Shown here: positions 7,297-10,368 of the stretch, in pieces | How the letters are laid out: every line of letters begins with the position of its first letter | Position numbering within the stretch: position 1 is the stretch's first letter | NCBI GenBank assembly: GCA_030837265.1 | Contig: JAUPKV010000622.1 | Span: 1 to 10,368, forward strand | Direction of reading: 5' to 3' | DNA: 10,368 bases | Source: Methanobacteriota archaeon | GTDB lineage: Archaea > Halobacteriota > Methanosarcinia > Methanosarcinales > Methanosarcinaceae | Program-made: the position numbers and the translations under genes | The notes under the pieces: generated by a model | Databases searched by the model: none | Seen by the model: only the letters and a program-made list of their open reading frames with translations | What the model was told of the DNA's origin: nothing

Positions 7297-8663
7297 AACC
7301 CTAGCTTACCCGGATTCAGTAAACCTTTCGGATCAAGAGCTTTTTTGATTGCACGCATTACTTCAAGGGCCGAACCCCATTGGGCGAGCATATACTCAGC
7401 CCGGGATGCACCTATTCCATGTTCCGAACTGACAGTACCACCGAGATCTATCGCTGTCCTGTGAATAAGGTCTGCGACCTGGTTCAGGCGATTCCACTCT
7501 TCTTTGTTCAGAACGTCAATGAAAAGAGCAATGTGCAGGTTCCCGTCCCCTATATGCCCATACTTCATAGCAGGCAAGTTGAATTCTTCTGAGATTTGCT
7601 GTACTCTTTTTAAAAGTTCCGGAATCATTTTTATGGGAACTCCCACGTCTTCTCCTACATAAATGCGGGTCTTTGTAGGATCAAGGCGAGAAATAGCTGC
7701 TCCGACGAGCTTTCTTGCTGCCCAGATATCAGCCATTTCTTTTTCGCTTTCTGCAAGCTTTAGAGAAAGAGCAAGAGGAGAACAAGCCTCGACTATCCGC
7801 TCTGCAGCTTCAAATGCCGAACTCTCAGTGCCGTCCACTTCGAAGAGGAGAACATCTCCTTCCAAAGGAAGTACAAGCTTAGGATCGCAGCGTTTGAGAA
7901 CCTGCAGTGTGACCCTGTCCAGGATTTCGCAGGCTGAGGGAATTATTCCTTTTGAGAAAACCTTAACAACCGCTTTTCCTGCAATCTCTGCATTCTCAAA
8001 GGAGGCTATAACCAATTTCCGGGTTTTCGGGAGAGGAGCAATTTTCAAGCTCGCTTTGGTGACGATCCCCAACGTGCCTTCAGATCCTATGATAAGCTGG
8101 GTAAGGTCATAGCCTGCAGCCGATTTCAGCATTTTTGAGCCTGTATGGATTATTGTTCCGTCAGCAAGAACTACTTCCAGGTCACGAACATAGTTCCGTG
8201 TGGTGCCGTATTTAACGCAGCGCATTCCACTTGCATTGTAAGCTATCATGCCCCCGATAGTGCACATTGCGGAACTGCCAGGATTAGGAGGAAAGAAAAA
8301 ACCGTAAGGTTTTAAAGCTTCATTAAGAGAGTCCTGGACAATTCCGGGTTCCACAACTACCTGGATGTTGTCGATATCGATTTCAAGAATACGATTCATA
8401 CCCGACATATCCAGCACTATGCCTCCTCTAACAGGAACAGCTCCTCCTGCAAGCCCTGTACCTGCGCCCCGTGCTGTTACAGGAATATTATTCTCAGAAG
8501 CGAGTTTTACTATGCGGCTTACTTCGTCGGCGTTTTTCGGGCGTATTACATAATCAGGCATCCCTTTAACCTGGGATGCGTCCGAAGAATAACAATAAAG
8601 TTCCGAAGGTGAGACCGAAAGCCTTATGTCTACGATTTTTCGAAGTTCTGCAATTATATCCAT
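7293..8663 (-). CDS. FAD-linked 2-hydroxyacid oxidase/dehydrogenase (GlcD / D-lactate dehydrogenase type)
   Basis: A cytoplasmic flavoprotein of the vanillyl-alcohol-oxidase (PCMH) fold, predicted to oxidise a D-2-hydroxyacid such as D-lactate or glycolate and pass electrons to the iron-sulfur protein encoded next. The FAD-binding segment TARGAGTGLAGGAVP lies at about residues 63-77. NPGSSAMCTIGGMIAYNASG and GSEGTLGIVT further on are also typical of the FAD domain. The C-terminal FAD-oxidase domain carries HIGDGNLH (H370, H377) and SEHGIG (E414, H415), the metal-binding and catalytic region in D-lactate and D-2-hydroxyglutarate dehydrogenases. The C-terminus (ALDPKGLLNPGK) is typical. I chose ATG 8663 (456 residues) because GAGGT sits 5 bases upstream. 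A TTG at 8675 would add four residues but would include that ribosome binding site. The stop codon overlaps the next start by 4 bases. The exact substrate cannot be told from sequence. Confidence 0.88.
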   Translation of the reverse strand: MDIIAELRKIVDIRLSVSPSELYCYSSDASQVKGMPDYVIRPKNADEVSRIVKLASENNIPVTARGAGTGLAGGAVPVRGGIVLDMSGMNRILEIDIDNIQVVVEPGIVQDSLNEALKPYGFFFPPNPGSSAMCTIGGMIAYNASGMRCVKYGTTRNYVRDLEVVLADGTIIHTGSKMLKSAAGYDLTQLIIGSEGTLGIVTKASLKIAPLPKTRKLVIASFENAEIAGKAVVKVFSKGIIPSACEILDRVTLQVLKRCDPKLVLPLEGDVLLFEVDGTESSAFEAAERIVEACSPLALSLKLAESEKEMADIWAARKLVGAAISRLDPTKTRIYVGEDVGVPIKMIPELLKRVQQISEEFNLPAMKYGHIGDGNLHIALFIDVLNKEEWNRLNQVADLIHRTAIDLGGTVSSEHGIGASRAEYMLAQWGSALEVMRAIKKALDPKGLLNPGKLGL

Positions 8664-8668
8664 TATTG

Positions 8669-8673
8669 ACCTC
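8669..8673 (-). promoter_or_regulatory. Ribosome binding site deciding the FAD oxidase start
   Basis: On the - strand GAGGT lies 5 bases before ATG at 8663. It falls inside the coding sequence if the TTG at 8675 is used, so it favours the ATG start. Confidence 0.6.
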
Positions 8674-8699
8674 AAATCTGCAGTTAAATCTGGAGTTTA

Positions 8700-8728
8700 A
8701 ATGTGAAAAATAGAGTTTCTGTCACATT
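8700..8728. promoter_or_regulatory. Inverted repeat AATGTGA-N15-TCACATT between divergent genes
   Basis: A perfect 7-base dyad (AATGTGA at 8700-8706, TCACATT at 8722-8728) sits in the 208-base divergent spacer, 37-65 bases upstream of the FAD oxidase start. It could be an operator for the oxidase pair or a hairpin in its leader RNA. TTTAT-rich stretches on the - strand around 8744-8785 are possible TATA elements for this operon but none stands out. Confidence 0.35.
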
Positions 8729-8832
8729 GGAAACTGAAATTAAGCATAAACGATAGATAAAAGATTGATATAGATAAATAAAACTTGGGATGCAATTGAG
8801 ACATAAGTTCAGCACATAATCAAAATTAATAA

Positions 8833-8840
8833 TATATAAA
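8833..8840 (+). promoter_or_regulatory. TATA box for arcS
   Basis: TATATAAA lies 31 bases upstream of the arcS ATG at 8872. Transcription would be expected to start near 8863-8866, leaving a leader of only about 6-9 bases. The spacing resembles that of the TatD promoter. The Shine-Dalgarno AGAGGA (8861-8866) would be only partly included if transcription starts that close. Confidence 0.45.
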
Positions 8841-8871
8841 TATACCATCCTGGTAGACATAGAGGACAGAC

Positions 8872-10368
8872 ATGACAAAATACTTTGAGATAGAAAAAAG
8901 AGACGGAGCAGCAAGAATAGGAAAACTTCTGGTTTCTCCCGAAATTCTCACACCCTTCATTCTAAATACCGTCGAGCTCGGGAATTTTAAAAACCCAGGT
9001 CCTATTGTCGACGCTGGTAGCTTTTGGGATGCGGAGTCCCTGGTAGAGCTTGAGGGACGCATAAAGCAAATCCGGGAAAAAGTGGGAAATGGGACTCTTA
9101 TAATTTTGCCGCATCAAACATACCCACCATATGTCTCAAGCGATTCAAGATCTAGCGATTTAAAATCCACTTATTCAAGAGATCAAAACAATACACTCAA
9201 AACCAGTGACAGTGAAAAAGTTGAAGGACCTATGGGTGCCTTGCTCAAACCGGAAGGAGAAACTTTGGGGTGCGATCTTTATATTATGGAAGGCGCAGGA
9301 ACCCTTGAAAACAATGCCCGGATGTTTCTCGAAAGTCTCATTAATCTAAAGTCTCGCATCCCCCCGGATACAGCCATATATGCACCAAATCTCGCGCTTC
9401 CAGAAAACATATCAATGCTTGTCTATTTGGGAATCGATATTCTGGACGATACAAGGGCAGAAATTGCAGCCTATTCTGACATATATTTGACATCTGCAGG
9501 CAGTTTCTACCTTGACTCTTTGACTGAGTTTCCTTGCAGATGCAGAGTGTGCGCCTTATCCAGTCCCGCGGAGCTCAGGGCACTTTCAAAAATTGAGAGA
9601 GCAAATTTCCTTAAATCCCATAACAGGGATGCCCTTGAAGCAGAACTTTCCCTTGTTCGGGAGAAAATACGGGCTGAGACATTAAGGGAATATGTTGAGG
9701 GTCAATGCAGGGTTAGACCCTGGCTCACGGCCCTGCTCCGCCTCGGGGATTTTGAATATTCATATCTAGAGGAACGAGTTCCAGCCTTCAGGAAAAACCA
9801 GCTTCTTGCAGATACTTCCGAAGCCTTATCCCGAATAGAAATAGTGCGCTTTGCACAGCGCATACGGGAAAGATATACACCTCCTGAGCTGGATATCCTC
9901 CTGATACTTCCGTGTGCAGCCAGAAAACCTTATTCTACATCTCAGTCACACCAGAAATATATTCTGAGCCTGGGAAAATATCGGAAATTCGTGCATGAAG
10001 TGATCTTAACTTCGCCTCTCGGAGTAGTGCCCAGAGAACTGGAACTAACATACCCGGCAGCTCACTACGATACAGCAGTCACTGGACACTGGGATGAAGA
10101 AGAGAAGGCCTGGGTTTCAAGCTGTCTTGAGGCTTATCTTTCAAAACATAGATATAATGCCGTGCTTGCTCACGTCGAAGGGGCGTACAGGGAAATCTGC
10201 GAGAAAGTGAGCAACAAATTGGGAATCGAGATAATATATACTGCAAAAGAAAGCCTTGTGTCTGGAGAGGCTCTTTCAAATTTGAGGAGCAAAATTGAAT
10301 CTATCTGCACAGCTAAGGATTTCTGCAAGAAGAGCTTGAATGCAGAAGAGGGGAAAAAAAGATTTTTA
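8872..10368 (+). CDS. arcS: Archaeosine synthase ArcS (TgtA2), 3' end beyond the window
   Basis: An open frame of 499 codons from ATG 8872 runs without a stop to the last base, so the gene is cut by the window. ArcS modifies preQ0 at position 15 of archaeal tRNA on the way to archaeosine. Biochemical work on the family shows transfer of lysine to the nitrile, with the radical SAM enzyme RaSEA finishing the reaction where present. The N-terminal half is a tRNA-guanine transglycosylase-like domain with a zinc site C222, C224, C227 and H250 (CXCX2C-X22-H). The ArcS signature PCAARKPYSTSQSH covers P347 to H360, with C348 and K352. A Ser/Asp/Lys-rich segment at about residues 89-118 looks like a flexible insertion. 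AGAGGA at 8861-8866 supports the start. The C-terminal RNA-binding PUA domain expected in this family must lie past 10368. Confidence 0.85.
   Translation, partial: MTKYFEIEKRDGAARIGKLLVSPEILTPFILNTVELGNFKNPGPIVDAGSFWDAESLVELEGRIKQIREKVGNGTLIILPHQTYPPYVSSDSRSSDLKSTYSRDQNNTLKTSDSEKVEGPMGALLKPEGETLGCDLYIMEGAGTLENNARMFLESLINLKSRIPPDTAIYAPNLALPENISMLVYLGIDILDDTRAEIAAYSDIYLTSAGSFYLDSLTEFPCRCRVCALSSPAELRALSKIERANFLKSHNRDALEAELSLVREKIRAETLREYVEGQCRVRPWLTALLRLGDFEYSYLEERVPAFRKNQLLADTSEALSRIEIVRFAQRIRERYTPPELDILLILPCAARKPYSTSQSHQKYILSLGKYRKFVHEVILTSPLGVVPRELELTYPAAHYDTAVTGHWDEEEKAWVSSCLEAYLSKHRYNAVLAHVEGAYREICEKVSNKLGIEIIYTAKESLVSGEALSNLRSKIESICTAKDFCKKSLNAEEGKKRFL

Noticed and set aside
7663..8112. 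149-codon + strand frame inside the FAD oxidase gene
   Set aside because: It is antisense to a complete flavoprotein gene and has a Ser/Arg-rich composition typical of shadow frames.
8684..9062. Two - strand frames covering the arcS promoter and 5' end
   Set aside because: They overlap the arcS start, TATA box and ribosome binding site, and the translations look like random low-complexity sequence. Neither has a plausible ribosome binding site or domain.

Overview
The window looks like chromosomal DNA of a methanogenic archaeon, most likely a Methanosarcina species. The basis is a LeuA of the archaeal type, an archaeosine synthase (an enzyme known only from archaea), an HdrD/GlpC-like iron-sulfur protein, archaeal TATA-type elements in AT-rich spacers, and the moderate GC content. 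The genus is inferred from remembered protein sequence and was not searched. No tRNA, rRNA, transposase, CRISPR array or phage gene was seen, and no gene-free stretch exceeds about 220 bases.

Left part (1-5378, all + strand). A nearly complete or complete 2-isopropylmalate synthase gene (leucine biosynthesis) is followed by a terminator-like hairpin. Next comes a TatD-family metal-dependent hydrolase with a very short predicted leader. After another promoter spacer there is a two-gene unit: a metallo-beta-lactamase-fold hydrolase and, 29 bases later, a YgiQ-family radical SAM protein.

Middle part (5379-6207). A convergent spacer carries a 16-base direct repeat. It is followed on the - strand by two adjacent small genes, which are ungapped paralogs of each other (about 44% identity over 81 positions) and have no function I recognise.

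Right part (6208-10368). A - strand pair encodes a GlcD/D-lactate dehydrogenase-type FAD oxidase and, overlapping it by 4 bases (GTGA), an iron-sulfur protein with two 4Fe-4S motifs and two CCG domains. Together they look like a two-subunit 2-hydroxyacid:acceptor oxidoreductase. Divergent from it is archaeosine synthase ArcS (tRNA G15 modification), which starts at 8872 on the + strand and runs off the end of the window.

The neighbourhood is mostly housekeeping. The parts most worth a second look are the tandem small paralogs, the FAD/HdrD-like pair with no visible electron-acceptor partner, and small repeats in the promoter spacers. I see no evidence for a clearly new multi-gene defence or mobile system.
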